In this document: piece by piece, positions 1 through 7,549 of the stretch
Numbering within the stretch: position 1 is the first letter of the stretch
Layout: each line of letters opens with the position of its first letter
Assembly: GCA_009843725.1 (NCBI GenBank)
Contig: VYCX01000143.1
Location: forward strand, 2,462 to 10,636
Reading direction: 5' to 3'
Source of the DNA: Boseongicola sp. SB0675_bin_26
GTDB lineage: Bacteria; Pseudomonadota; Alphaproteobacteria; Rhodobacterales; Rhodobacteraceae
DNA: 8,175 nt
Translations under genes and position numbers: made by a program
Notes under the pieces: model-generated
The model's input: the letters and a program-made list of their open reading frames with translations, nothing else
What the model was told of the DNA's origin: nothing
The model's database searches: none

Positions 1-2013
1 CAGGATCACCTCCGGCGGCAACGCCGCGAAGGAAATCACGGCGTCGAGCCGGTTCCGGAACTCGGGCGTGAACATCCGCTCGATCGCTTCAGTGTCCTCG
101 CCCTCGCGACGGTCCCGGCCGAACCCCACTGCGGCCCGCGCCATGTCGGACGCGCCGGCATTCGAGGTCATGATCAGGACCACGTTCCGGAAGTTCACGG
201 CCCGGCCGTTGTGATCGGTCAGCTTCCCGTGGTCCATCACCTGGAGCAGGATGTTGAACACGTCCGGATGCGCCTTCTCGATCTCGTCCAGCAGCAGGAC
301 ACAATGAGGATGCTGGTCGACGCCGTCGGTCAGAAGTCCGCCCTGGTCAAAGCCGACATAGCCCGGAGGCGCGCCAATCAGCCGGCTGACCGCATGCTTC
401 TCCATGTATTCCGACATGTCGAAGCGAAGCAGTTCAACGCCCAGCACGTCCGCGAGCTGGCGCGCCACTTCTGTCTTTCCGACGCCCGTCGGACCCGCGA
501 ACAGGTAGTTTCCTATCGGCTTTTCCTGTTCACGAAGCCCTGCGCGACTGAGCTTGATGGCCGAGGCAAGGGCCTCGATGGCGCGCTCCTGGCCGAACAC
601 CACACGCTTCAGTGACGCTTCGAGATCCTTCAGGACCGTGGCATCGTCCTTGGACACCTTCTTCGGCGGAATGCGCGCGATCTTGGCCACGACCGTCTCG
701 ATCTGAGGGACGTCGATGGTCTTCCGGCGCTTCTTGACCTCCACGAGGCGCTGCGCGGCACCGGCTTCGTCAATCACGTCGATGGCCTTGTCGGGCAACC
801 TCCGGTCATTGATGTATCGCGCCGAGAGCTCGACCGCCGTCCGCACGGCATCGTCGGTGTACCTGACTGCATGGTGGTCCTCGAAATACGGCTTGATCCC
901 GAGAAGAATCTGAATCGAGTCGTCGACAGACGGTTCGACGACGTCGATCTTCTGGAACCGGCGGGACAGCGCCCGGTCCTTTTCGAACTGCTGGCGGTAT
1001 TCCTTGTACGTGGTGGATCCCATGCAACGCAGCCGCCCGCCCTGCAACGCGGGCTTCAGCAGGTTGGATGCATCCATGGCGCCGCCCGACGTTGCGCCCG
1101 CGCCGATCACGGCATGAATTTCGTCAATGAACAGAATCGCGTCCGGGTGGTCCTCGAGTTCCTGCACGACGGACTTCATGCGCTCCTCGAAGTCTCCCCG
1201 ATAGCGCGTGCCCGCCAGCAGGGCACCCATGTCCAGCGAATATATCGTGGCTCCATGCAGCACTTCCGGCGTGGTCTTCTCGACGATCTTCTTGGCCAGG
1301 CCTTCCGCGATCGCCGTCTTGCCGACCCCCGGGTCGCCGACCAGCAGAGGATTGTTCTTCCGACGCCGGCACAGCACCTGGACGCAGCGCTCCGCCTCAT
1401 GCTCCCGCCCGATCAGCGGATCAACGTCACCCTTGGTCGCCTTGGCGTTCAGGTCCACGCAGAACTTTGCGAGCGCCGACTCCTTGTTGTCCTCTTCCTC
1501 GGCTTGCCGAACCCCGTGATCTTCCTCAACCTCGCTTGCGCCCGTCACCGACCGCGTCTCGCCAAAGGCCGGGTCCTTGGCCACGCCGTGGGCAATGAAG
1601 TTCACCGCGTCATAGCGCGTCATGTCCTGGGCTTGCAGGAAGTAGGCTGCGTTCGATTCGCGCTCCGCGAATATCGCCACCAGAACGTTGGCCCCGGTAA
1701 CTTCGGTCCGGCCGCTTGACTGCACATGGATGGCGGCTCGCTGAATCACGCGCTGGAATGCAGCAGTCGGCACGGCCTCTGAACCGTCGACCCCGGTGAC
1801 AAGCGACGAAAGATCGTCCTCGATGAACTGCTTCAAGGTTCTCTGCAAGTCATCAAGGTCAACCGAGCACGCCTTCATCACCCTTGCCGCGTCCGGTTCG
1901 TCGATCAGCGCGAGAAGCAGATGCTCGAGAGTGGCCAGTTCATGGCGCCGGGAATTGGCAATGGCCAGCGCCGCATGAATCGCGCCTTCCAGCGTATTCG
2001 AGAAACTTGGCAC
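1..2013 (-). CDS. clpA: ATP-dependent Clp protease ATP-binding subunit ClpA (3' end cut by window)
   Basis: ClpA is the hexameric AAA+ unfoldase that feeds substrates, including N-degron proteins delivered by ClpS, into the cytoplasmic ClpP peptidase. Visible in the 671 codons present: a double Clp-N domain (about residues 1-145), an acidic linker (about 160-178), AAA+ module D1 with Walker A GDPGVGKT (226-233, K232) and Walker B D297-E298, and module D2 with Walker A GPTGVGKT (507-514, K513) and Walker B D576-E577 in LLLDEIEKAHP. VGF at 629-631 sits where ClpA carries its ClpP-docking tripeptide (IGL in E. coli) and fits the [LIVMP]-G-[FL] consensus. E. coli ClpA has 758 residues, so roughly 90-100 are missing beyond the left edge. 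The start is GTG: the protein then begins VPSFSNTLE as in alphaproteobacterial ClpA, an AGAGGAG lies 9 bases upstream, and an in-frame TGA at 2034-2032 prevents a longer form. The D1/D2 architecture without a long middle domain separates it from ClpB and ClpC. Identification is firm. Confidence 0.97.
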   Translation of the reverse strand, partial: MPSFSNTLEGAIHAALAIANSRRHELATLEHLLLALIDEPDAARVMKACSVDLDDLQRTLKQFIEDDLSSLVTGVDGSEAVPTAAFQRVIQRAAIHVQSSGRTEVTGANVLVAIFAERESNAAYFLQAQDMTRYDAVNFIAHGVAKDPAFGETRSVTGASEVEEDHGVRQAEEEDNKESALAKFCVDLNAKATKGDVDPLIGREHEAERCVQVLCRRRKNNPLLVGDPGVGKTAIAEGLAKKIVEKTTPEVLHGATIYSLDMGALLAGTRYRGDFEERMKSVVQELEDHPDAILFIDEIHAVIGAGATSGGAMDASNLLKPALQGGRLRCMGSTTYKEYRQQFEKDRALSRRFQKIDVVEPSVDDSIQILLGIKPYFEDHHAVRYTDDAVRTAVELSARYINDRRLPDKAIDVIDEAGAAQRLVEVKKRRKTIDVPQIETVVAKIARIPPKKVSKDDATVLKDLEASLKRVVFGQERAIEALASAIKLSRAGLREQEKPIGNYLFAGPTGVGKTEVARQLADVLGVELLRFDMSEYMEKHAVSRLIGAPPGYVGFDQGGLLTDGVDQHPHCVLLLDEIEKAHPDVFNILLQVMDHGKLTDHNGRAVNFRNVVLIMTSNAGASDMARAAVGFGRDRREGEDTEAIERMFTPEFRNRLDAVISFAALPPEVIL

Positions 2014-2022
2014 GCGCAGAGG

Positions 2023-2029
2023 CTCCTCT
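2023..2029 (-). promoter_or_regulatory. Shine-Dalgarno sequence of clpA
   Basis: On the minus strand this reads AGAGGAG, 9 bases before the GTG at 2013. It decides the non-ATG start of clpA, because no ATG is available between the upstream in-frame stop (2034-2032) and the conserved N-terminus. Confidence 0.75.
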
Positions 2030-2031
2030 AC

Positions 2032-2160
2032 TCAGTTCCCGTCATGTCGGCCAGGCGACTCCCTGGGCACCGACCGCATGTAGTCAGGATTCTGCCAGAA
2101 ATCCCGGGCTTCAAGCCTTTTTTCTTCCAGTTGGATCACATTTTTCGGCGACGACGCCAT
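2032..2160 (-). CDS. candidate 42-residue small ORF directly upstream of clpA
   Basis: I do not recognise this. It reads ATG at 2160 to TGA at 2034-2032, in the same frame as clpA, and its stop lies 18 bases before the clpA GTG, with the clpA Shine-Dalgarno in between. The predicted peptide starts MASSPKNVIQLEEKRLEARD and ends RHDGN. Its composition is that of an ordinary soluble protein, with a possible amphipathic helix (IQLEEKRLEARDFW), unlike the Pro/Arg-rich shadow frames nearby. Against it: no good Shine-Dalgarno precedes the ATG, it is very short, and it matches no family I know; it is not ClpS. It could be a leader peptide translationally linked to clpA, a remnant of an upstream gene, or chance. 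Confidence is low. Confidence 0.2.
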   Translation of the reverse strand: MASSPKNVIQLEEKRLEARDFWQNPDYMRSVPRESPGRHDGN

Positions 2161-2202
2161 TTTGCACCGGATTCAGGCCGCTTTCGACCGTCAATTTCGC
2201 GG

Positions 2203-2230
2203 CTGGCGTCGGCCGAGAGGCCGACGGCAG
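2203..2230. repeat. palindromic hairpin with a 4-base loop
   Basis: CGTCGGCC (2207-2214), loop GAGA (2215-2218), GGCCGACG (2219-2226) form a perfect 8-bp stem. After a single G-G mismatch (2206/2227), three more pairs follow (CTG 2203-2205 with CAG 2228-2230). The plus-strand RNA would carry a GNRA-type GAGA tetraloop. No T-run follows on either strand, so it is not a classic intrinsic terminator. It may be a protein-binding palindrome, a transcript-stabilising structure or a dispersed repeat copy; one window cannot tell. Confidence 0.55.
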
Positions 2231-2735
2231 GCTTGAGCCAAGCCGAGTCCTTCGCAAGACCGCGTTCCGTCAAAATGGTCGTTTGCGCGCGGGAGCGGTC
2301 GGCGACGTCGGTCGATGCGACGTGCCCCTTGTCATCGCGTGTCAACGAATTCACGTTCGGCGCCCGACCTGCGCCCCGCCGGTCGGCAGGAGAAGCGTCT
2401 TGTCGCCAGCAGTGCAAAGGACAGCTTCAGCGTTGCCGCACAGACCGCCGTCAGCGCCCTCCGGTCCGACTGTGCTCGGAACGGCGAAGCCGGCTGCCAA
2501 GCCCCGGGTCTCGGAGTGGGGGCGGGCACATTGCAGATCTTGTCAGGAACTGCCGACAATGGCGTGTCATACAGTTCCTCAAGTCCGTCCGGCGTGCTAG
2601 CCGCTTCCGGCCGTTCCGCCCATCTTGGTCCGGGAGCGTCTTGAGGGTGCATCCATGCCTGCATCGGGTGAGGCAAGCGCCCTTGCGACGGCCCTTCCTG
2701 AACGGACGGCGCGGTTCGGCCGCTTCTCGCGACCT

Positions 2736-3503
2736 TCAAAACGCGTCCTTTCGGCGGCGAATCTCGCCAAACACCTCTGAATCGCTTGCGCCGCTCATTC
2801 CAAGTCCCGACTTGATCTCCGCGATGCCCGCGCGGAGGAACGGATTGGTTGCAAGCTCCTCCGACAATAGCGACGGCACGGTCGGCTCGCCCCTGGAACG
2901 GGCCTCGGCGATTCGCGCGATGCGCTCCTGAAGCGCCGAGCTGTCAGGCTCGATGGTGATCGCGAATCGTGCGTTCGCCTCGGTGTATTCGTGCCCCGAA
3001 CAAATGGTCGTGTCGCCCGGGAGTTCCGCAATCTTGCTGAGGCTCGCCCACATCTGGTCCATTGTGCCCTCGAACACGCGCCCGCAGCCAAGGGCCATGA
3101 GACTGTCCGCGGTGAACGCGACTTTCGCGGCCGGCACGTGGAAGGCGACATGACCAACCGTGTGCCCCGACACGTCGAGAACCGCCGTCTCTGCGCCGAG
3201 CAGCTCGAACCGGTCGCCATCGGACACGGCGAGATCAAGGGGCGGCAAGCGTTCCGCGTCCGCAGCCGCGCCGACCACGCGCAACTCGCCGCCAATGCCG
3301 GCTTTCAGCTCATCCAGCCCCTGAACATGGTCTGGGTGATGGTGGGTCAGGAGAATGTCCGTGACGGTCACGCCACGTGCCGCGATTTCCGAAAGAATCG
3401 GCGCAGCCTCCGGCACGTCCACCACGGCCGCATTCCCCCCGCTCGTCAGCAGGAACGCGTAATTGTCCTCAAGGCATGGAATCGTGACGGTCTCAAAAGA
3501 CAT
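2736..3503 (-). CDS. gloB: hydroxyacylglutathione hydrolase (glyoxalase II)
   Basis: GloB hydrolyses S-D-lactoylglutathione to D-lactate and glutathione, the second step of methylglyoxal detoxification, in the cytoplasm. The 255-residue product matches the family length. It is a metallo-beta-lactamase fold protein with the binuclear metal motif THHHPDH (53-59: H54, H56, D58, H59), H114 in SGHTVGH, D133 in [12 protein letters not shown] and H171 in SGHEYT. R142 in GCGRVFEG and the basic C-terminus RRRKDAF (249-255) occupy glutathione-binding positions known from the family. HTVGH replaces the commoner HTPGH; the metal ligands are unaffected. The ATG at 3503 is chosen because [15 protein letters not shown] is the conserved N-terminus and AGAGGG lies 7 bases upstream; the same frame stays open to about 4094 but that extension is antisense to the methyltransferase and Arg-rich. 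The gene is divergent from that methyltransferase and points toward clpA. Identification is firm. Confidence 0.95.
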   Translation of the reverse strand: MSFETVTIPCLEDNYAFLLTSGGNAAVVDVPEAAPILSEIAARGVTVTDILLTHHHPDHVQGLDELKAGIGGELRVVGAAADAERLPPLDLAVSDGDRFELLGAETAVLDVSGHTVGHVAFHVPAAKVAFTADSLMALGCGRVFEGTMDQMWASLSKIAELPGDTTICSGHEYTEANARFAITIEPDSSALQERIARIAEARSRGEPTVPSLLSEELATNPFLRAGIAEIKSGLGMSGASDSEVFGEIRRRKDAF

Positions 3504-3565
3504 GGCATTACCCTCTTGCGTCGCTATGCTGGCGTCAATTGTCGGCGAAAGCTTCCGGGAGAGCA
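3504..3565. promoter_or_regulatory. divergent promoter region shared by gloB and the methyltransferase gene
   Basis: Only 62 bases separate the two start codons, so both promoters must lie here or overlap the coding ends. For gloB (minus strand) a possible -35 TTGCTC (3566-3561) and -10 GACAAT (3543-3538) are 17 bases apart. For the plus strand a possible -35 ATGGCA (3502-3507) and -10 TATGCT (3525-3530) are also 17 apart. The hexamers are weak matches and alphaproteobacterial promoters are degenerate, so the exact boxes are tentative. The divergent geometry itself is certain. Confidence 0.35.
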
Positions 3566-4312
3566 ATGCACTTCGACGTGGTCGACCTTGACGCCTTCTA
3601 TGGCAAGACCCGTCTTGGACGGATCGCGCGAGGCGCCATTCGCGCCCGCATGCGCGAACTCTGGCCCGACACACGGGGGTTGAATGTCCTGGGATTCGGC
3701 TTCGCGGTTCCGCTCCTCGGGCCATATCTTGATGCCGCGCATCGCGTGACGGCGCTGATGCCGGGCCGGCAGGGCGTGAGGCGCTGGCCGGCCGGGCAGC
3801 CCAACGTCTCGGTGCTCTGCGAGGAAACCCTGTGGCCCGTCGAGACCGACAGCGTTGACCGGCTGATCGTCCTTCACGGGCTTGAAGCCAGCGAGCACCC
3901 GATCGCGCTTCTCGATGAATGCTACCGCGTGCTCGCGCCCGAGGGCCGCGGCATTCTTGTCGTGCCGAACCGCGCCGGGCTGTGGTCGAGCCGCGACGCC
4001 ACGCCCTTCGGATTCGGGCGGCCCTACACGCTCGGCCAGCTTGAAGGCATGCTCTCCGTGATCGGTCTCGTGCCGAAACGGCATCTTGCGGCACTGTACC
4101 AGCCTCCCAGCGAAAAGCGCTTCTGGCTCAGGACGGGACCGTTCTGGGAAAGGCTGGGGGCACGGGTCGCAAATCGCTTCGCCGGAGGCGTGCTTCTCGT
4201 CGAAGTCACCAAGCAGGTCCCGGCGCCGCCGCGAGCGGGATTGGCGGAGGCGATCAAGCGTCCCCTCGGCGTCCTGGACGGAATCGCGGTCCCCGGACCC
4301 AAGCCGGTCTGA
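3566..4312 (+). CDS. class I SAM-dependent methyltransferase-like protein
   Basis: This 248-residue protein looks like a Methyltransf_11-type class I methyltransferase; the substrate is unknown. A glycine-rich SAM-loop motif is visible in [12 protein letters not shown] (41-52), preceded by a helical N-terminus. An aspartate segment [15 protein letters not shown] (93-107) corresponds to motif [23 protein letters not shown] (115-135) is the characteristic motif III region (usually VLxPGG; here VLAPEG). The C-terminal tail after about 215 is Pro-rich (PAPPRAG and VPGPKPV) and probably disordered. No signal peptide or membrane span is seen. The ATG at 3566 is chosen over an in-frame TTG at 3539 because [12 protein letters not shown] reads as a typical start and GGGAG lies 4 bases upstream. 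The first glycine motif is atypical (GFGFAVP rather than GxGxG), so SAM binding is likely but not assured. It is transcribed divergently from gloB. Confidence 0.8.
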   Translation: MHFDVVDLDAFYGKTRLGRIARGAIRARMRELWPDTRGLNVLGFGFAVPLLGPYLDAAHRVTALMPGRQGVRRWPAGQPNVSVLCEETLWPVETDSVDRLIVLHGLEASEHPIALLDECYRVLAPEGRGILVVPNRAGLWSSRDATPFGFGRPYTLGQLEGMLSVIGLVPKRHLAALYQPPSEKRFWLRTGPFWERLGARVANRFAGGVLLVEVTKQVPAPPRAGLAEAIKRPLGVLDGIAVPGPKPV

Positions 4313-4559
4313 GCAAGGTCGGGTGGAATCGGCGAGAAGTTGCCACTCGTCTCGCATCCGCAACGCTGCAATCCGCCGCACCTGGACCAAGTGACTGGAA
4401 TGTGGCGAGATTTGCGTTGCGGCACGGGTCGCCTACCCTGTTGCGGCGCAGAAATTCCTCTGTTACATGACCGCTGATCTGCTCGCGGGAAGTGCCCGCC
4501 GACAACGGCCAATTGCGTCGGCATCCCGGCGGGAGCGGCAGGCTTGGGAAAGGGGACAA
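4313..4559 (+). promoter_or_regulatory. leader and promoter region of the F1-ATPase operon with overlapping inverted repeats
   Basis: This 247-base stretch carries no gene I can support and must contain the atp operon promoter unless it is read through from the methyltransferase gene. Two weak sigma-70-like pairs are visible: TTGCGT (4412-4417) with TACCCT (4434-4439), and TTGCGG (4441-4446) with TTACAT (4463-4468), each 16 bases apart. Three hairpins share bases: GCGGG/CCCGC (4485-4489 with 4495-4499), CCCGCCG/CGGCGGG (4495-4501 with 4527-4533) and GCCGAC/GTCGGC (4498-4503 with 4517-4522). They cannot all form at once, and they end shortly before the atpH ribosome binding site. A further stem, GCGAGA/TCTCGC (4332-4337 with 4350-4355), follows the methyltransferase stop but has no T-run, so a terminator is not shown. 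Confidence 0.35.
4550..4556 (+). promoter_or_regulatory. Shine-Dalgarno sequence of atpH
   Basis: AAGGGGA ends 3 bases before the GTG at 4560. It supports the GTG start over the in-frame ATG at 4467, which has no such site. Confidence 0.65.
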
Positions 4560-5120
4560 GTGTCGGAATCCGCCTCAATTTCTTCGGGAATTGCCGCTCG
4601 CTACGCGACGGCCGCTTTTGAGCTGGCGAAGGACGGTGACGGGCTTGACCGCCTTGAGCGGGACGTCGACGCGCTGGATGCGGCCCTTTCCGGGAGCGGC
4701 GACTTTCGCAGGCTGATACGCTCGCCGATCTATTCCCGCGGCGATCAGGGGAATGCCGTTGCGGCCATCGCCGCAGGCATGGAACTCTCCGGCACGATGA
4801 CGAACGCGCTCGGGTTGATGGCGTCACGGCGCCGTCTCTTCGTGCTGCCCCAGCTTGTCATCGCGCTTCGTCGGCTCGTCGCGGACGAGAGAGGCGAGGT
4901 GACCGCCGAGGTGCGCACCGCGACAACCCTCACGGATGAGCAGATAACAAAGCTTGCCGCCGCGCTCACGGCGTCCGTCAGCAAGGAAGTGAAGATGAAC
5001 GTTGCCGTCGACGAAAGCCTGATCGGCGGCCTGGTTGTCAGGGTGGGTTCGAAGATGATCGACACCTCGATCGCATCGAGGCTTGCGGCCCTGCAGAACA
5101 CAATGAACGAGGTCGGATAG
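4560..5120 (+). CDS. atpH: ATP synthase F1 subunit delta
   Basis: The delta subunit (OSCP homologue) sits on top of the F1 head and ties it to the peripheral stalk of the F0F1-ATP synthase at the cytoplasmic face of the inner membrane. The 186-residue product starts SESASISSGIAARYATA after the GTG, as in Rhodobacterales AtpH. It has the helical N-terminal domain (about 1-105), the conserved LGLMASRRRLFVLPQL segment, and the C-terminal hallmark DESLIGGLVVRVGSKMIDTS near residues 155-175. The start is GTG: the conserved N-terminus begins there and AAGGGGA precedes it. An in-frame ATG at 4467 would add 31 Arg-rich residues with no family counterpart and would consume the leader. It is the first gene of the F1 operon, and its TAG directly abuts the atpA ATG. 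The separate location of F0 genes is typical for alphaproteobacteria. Confidence 0.95.
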   Translation: MSESASISSGIAARYATAAFELAKDGDGLDRLERDVDALDAALSGSGDFRRLIRSPIYSRGDQGNAVAAIAAGMELSGTMTNALGLMASRRRLFVLPQLVIALRRLVADERGEVTAEVRTATTLTDEQITKLAAALTASVSKEVKMNVAVDESLIGGLVVRVGSKMIDTSIASRLAALQNTMNEVG

Positions 5121-6659
5121 ATGACGATCCAAGCAGCAGAAATTTCTGCAATCCTCAAGGAGCAGATCAAGAATTTCGGCCAGGAAGCCGAGGTCGCCGA
5201 AGTGGGGCGCGTGCTCAGCGTCGGGGACGGCATTGCCCGCGTCTACGGTCTCGACAACGTCCAGGCCGGCGAGATGGTCGAGTTCCCTGGCGGCATCATG
5301 GGGATGGCCCTCAACCTCGAGAGCGACAACGTCGGCATCGTGATTTTCGGCTCGGACCGGGACATCAAGGAAGGCGACACGGTCAAGCGCACGAACGCCA
5401 TCGTGGACGTGCCGGCCGGGGACGCGCTCCTTGGGCGCGTCGTTGACGGTCTCGGCAACCCGCTCGACGACAAGGGCCCGATCAAGGCAGTCGAGCGCCG
5501 GGTTGCAGACGTGAAGGCGCCGGGCATCATCCCGCGCCGGTCCGTGCACGAACCCATGGCCACGGGGCTCAAGGCGGTGGACGCCATGATCCCGATCGGC
5601 CGGGGTCAGCGGGAGCTCATCATCGGCGACCGCCAGACCGGAAAGACCGCCGTGGCGCTGGACACGATCCTGAACCAGAAGTCGTACAACCATGCCGCCG
5701 GCGATGACGAAAGCAAGAAACTCTATTGCGTCTACGTCGCGGTCGGGCAAAAGCGGTCGACCGTCGCGCAGCTCGTCAGGAAGCTCGAGGAATCGGGCGC
5801 GATCGACTACACGATCGTCGTCGCCGCCACCGCCTCGGACCCGGCTCCGATGCAGTTCCTCGCGCCTTATGCCGCTACGGCAATGGCGGAGTATTTCCGG
5901 GACAATGGACGCCATGCGCTGATCATCTACGACGATCTCTCCAAGCAGGCCGTGTCCTATCGCCAGATGTCGCTTCTGCTCCGCCGCCCGCCGGGACGTG
6001 AAGCCTATCCGGGCGACGTCTTCTACCTGCACTCGCGGCTTCTCGAACGTTCGGCGAAGCTCAACGAGGACAACGGCGCCGGATCGCTGACGGCACTGCC
6101 CATAATCGAGACCCAGGGCGGGGACGTTTCGGCCTTCATCCCGACCAACGTGATCTCGATCACCGATGGCCAGATCTTCCTTGAAACCGACCTGTTCTAC
6201 CAGGGCATCCGTCCGGCGGTCAACACCGGCCTCTCGGTGTCACGCGTCGGCTCCTCCGCCCAGACCGCCTCGATGAAGTCGGTCGCAGGTTCGGTGAAGC
6301 TCGAGCTTGCCCAGTACCGCGAGATGGCGGCCTTTGCGCAGTTCGGCTCTGATCTCGATGCAGCGACGCAGCGTCTCCTGAACCGTGGCGCCCGACTGAC
6401 GGAGCTCATGAAGCAGCCGCAGTACTCGCCATTGACCAACGCGGAAATCGTCTGCGTCATCTTCTCCGGCATCAACGGATACCTCGACGGGATCGCGACA
6501 GGCGAGGTGGGACGCTTCGAAAGGGGCCTGATCAACCATCTGCGGTCCAAGCACCAGGATCTTCTCGACTGGATCACCGCCGAGGATCCGAAGGTCACTG
6601 GCGACGCCGCCGACAGGATCAAGGCGGCAATCGACGAATTCGCCAGCGACTTCTCGTAA
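5121..6659 (+). CDS. atpA: ATP synthase F1 subunit alpha
   Basis: Alpha subunits alternate with beta in the F1 hexamer, bind nucleotide at non-catalytic sites and donate an arginine to the catalytic sites. The 512-residue length is standard. Seen in order: beta-barrel N-domain (about 25-95), Walker A GDRQTGKT (169-176, K175), Walker B region LIIYDD (267-272), the family signature [10 protein letters not shown] (365-374) and the catalytic-site arginine R375 in SRVGSSAQ. The C-terminal helical domain ends DEFASDFS. The ATG follows the atpH TAG with no gap. GAGG at 5109-5112, inside atpH, lies 8 bases upstream, so translation is probably coupled to atpH. The [18 protein letters not shown] segment in the C-terminal domain resembles Rhodobacterales AtpA rather than enterobacterial forms. 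No anomaly was seen. Identification is firm. Confidence 0.98.
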   Translation: MTIQAAEISAILKEQIKNFGQEAEVAEVGRVLSVGDGIARVYGLDNVQAGEMVEFPGGIMGMALNLESDNVGIVIFGSDRDIKEGDTVKRTNAIVDVPAGDALLGRVVDGLGNPLDDKGPIKAVERRVADVKAPGIIPRRSVHEPMATGLKAVDAMIPIGRGQRELIIGDRQTGKTAVALDTILNQKSYNHAAGDDESKKLYCVYVAVGQKRSTVAQLVRKLEESGAIDYTIVVAATASDPAPMQFLAPYAATAMAEYFRDNGRHALIIYDDLSKQAVSYRQMSLLLRRPPGREAYPGDVFYLHSRLLERSAKLNEDNGAGSLTALPIIETQGGDVSAFIPTNVISITDGQIFLETDLFYQGIRPAVNTGLSVSRVGSSAQTASMKSVAGSVKLELAQYREMAAFAQFGSDLDAATQRLLNRGARLTELMKQPQYSPLTNAEIVCVIFSGINGYLDGIATGEVGRFERGLINHLRSKHQDLLDWITAEDPKVTGDAADRIKAAIDEFASDFS

Positions 6660-6688
6660 TCTCTGAACCGGCCTGAAGGACAGCAGGA

Positions 6689-7549
6689 ATGCCAAGTCTC
6701 AAGGACCTCAAGACACGGATCGACTCGGTCAAGTCGACCCGGAAGATCACACAGGCGATGCAGATGGTCGCGGCCGCGAAGCTGCGCCGCGCCGAAGAGG
6801 CCGCGTCGGCCGCGCGGCCTTACGCCGAGCGGTTCGACGCCGTTCTGGCCGGACTGGCGGCCGGTATCGGCGAGGACGGCCCGAAGCTCCTGAAGGGCAC
6901 GGGCTCGGACCAGACCTGGCTTCTCGTCGTCATGACGTCCGAGCGCGGGCTTTGCGGCGGCTTCAACTCCTCGATCGTGAGACTTGCAAAGGCTCGGGCC
7001 AGGAAACTTGTCGACGACGGCAAGACGGCGAAGATCCTTACCGTCGGAAAGAAGGGGCGCGAGCAGCTCCGTCGCGAATACGGCGACCACTTTGTCGGCC
7101 ATGTCGACCTCTCTGAAGTGAAACGGGTCGGCTACGCCAACGCGCAGGACATAGCCTCAGACGTCCTTGGCCGCTTCGACGCCGGGGAATTCGACGCCGC
7201 GATGATCTACTTCAACAAGTTCGAGAGCGTCATCTCGCAGGTCCCGCAGGAACAGCAGATCATCCCCGCAAAGATCGAGGCCAGCGAAGACGCCACCGTC
7301 TTCGACTACGAGCCTGGCGACGACGAAATCCTCGCCGAGCTCCTGCCGCGCGGCGTGGCGACGCAGATCTTTGCGGCGCTCCTCGAGAACGGCGCGTCCG
7401 AGCAGGGCGCCCGAATGAGCGCGATGGACAACGCGACCCGCAACGCCGGCGAGATGATCGACAAGCTCACGATCCAGTTCAACCGGACCCGGCAGGCGGT
7501 CATCACCAACGAGCTGATTGAAATCATTTCGGGCGCAGAGGCGCTCTGA
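6689..7549 (+). CDS. atpG: ATP synthase F1 subunit gamma
   Basis: Gamma is the central rotor shaft of F1. It couples proton-driven rotation of the F0 c-ring to conformational cycling of the beta subunits. The 286-residue product has the conserved N-terminal coiled-coil helix ([20 protein letters not shown], with [15 protein letters not shown] following), the Rossmann-like core with [13 protein letters not shown] (about 88-100), and the C-terminal helix. It ends with [15 protein letters not shown], which fits the gamma-subunit signature. The ATG at 6689 is preceded by AAGGA (6676-6680) with 8 bases between. The 29-base gap after atpA and the 18-base gap before atpD are compatible with one transcript. 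Nothing unusual was seen in sequence or length. Confidence 0.98.
   Translation: MPSLKDLKTRIDSVKSTRKITQAMQMVAAAKLRRAEEAASAARPYAERFDAVLAGLAAGIGEDGPKLLKGTGSDQTWLLVVMTSERGLCGGFNSSIVRLAKARARKLVDDGKTAKILTVGKKGREQLRREYGDHFVGHVDLSEVKRVGYANAQDIASDVLGRFDAGEFDAAMIYFNKFESVISQVPQEQQIIPAKIEASEDATVFDYEPGDDEILAELLPRGVATQIFAALLENGASEQGARMSAMDNATRNAGEMIDKLTIQFNRTRQAVITNELIEIISGAEAL

Larger units (their letters stand above)
2014..2735. other. about 720-base gap between clpA and gloB without a recognised gene
   Basis: No frame on either strand gives a protein I recognise. On the minus strand there is a 135-codon TTG-initiated ORF (2739-2332) whose TTG overlaps the gloB stop (TTGA) and which has AAAGGA 6 bases upstream. 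Its product is rich in Pro, Arg and Ala and shows no domain, and the AAAGGA is also part of the gloB Arg-Lys-Asp codons. A 93-codon TTG-initiated ORF (2417-2136) is equally featureless, and a 42-codon ORF precedes clpA. ClpS, often adjacent to clpA in alphaproteobacteria, was looked for in all minus frames and is absent. No tRNA, tmRNA, RNase P or SRP RNA landmark was seen. The region must contain the clpA promoter unless clpA is read through from gloB; no convincing sigma-70 pair was found. It also holds the palindrome at 2203-2230. Confidence 0.6.

Noticed and set aside
871..1719. 282-codon plus-strand open frame
   Set aside because: It lies antisense inside clpA, whose AAA+ motifs are intact on the other strand; the translated product is not recognisable.
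2106..2123. GGC-TTCAA-GCC followed by six T on the plus strand, resembling a terminator
   Set aside because: The stem is only three to four pairs and no plus-strand gene precedes it; read on the minus strand the T-run becomes an A-run.
2100..2123. CTTGAA on the minus strand as a heat-shock sigma-32 type -35 box for clpA
   Set aside because: No matching -10 box lies at the proper spacing; the -35-like hexamer alone is not evidence.
1921..2931. 336-codon plus-strand open frame across clpA, the gap and gloB
   Set aside because: It overlaps two certain genes on the other strand and its product is Arg/Ser/Pro-rich with no domain.
3504..4094. 5' extension of gloB in the same frame to position 4094
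   Set aside because: The extension is Arg-rich, antisense to the methyltransferase gene, and the conserved GloB N-terminus with its own Shine-Dalgarno starts at 3503.
4467..4559. Longer AtpH starting at ATG 4467
   Set aside because: It adds 31 residues absent from the family; the conserved N-terminus follows the GTG at 4560, which has a good ribosome binding site.
4824..6032. 402-codon open frame antisense to atpH and atpA
   Set aside because: It is a codon-bias shadow of atpH/atpA in GC-rich DNA; the product is Asp/Arg/His/Val-rich with no domain, and the plus strand is unambiguous F1-ATPase.
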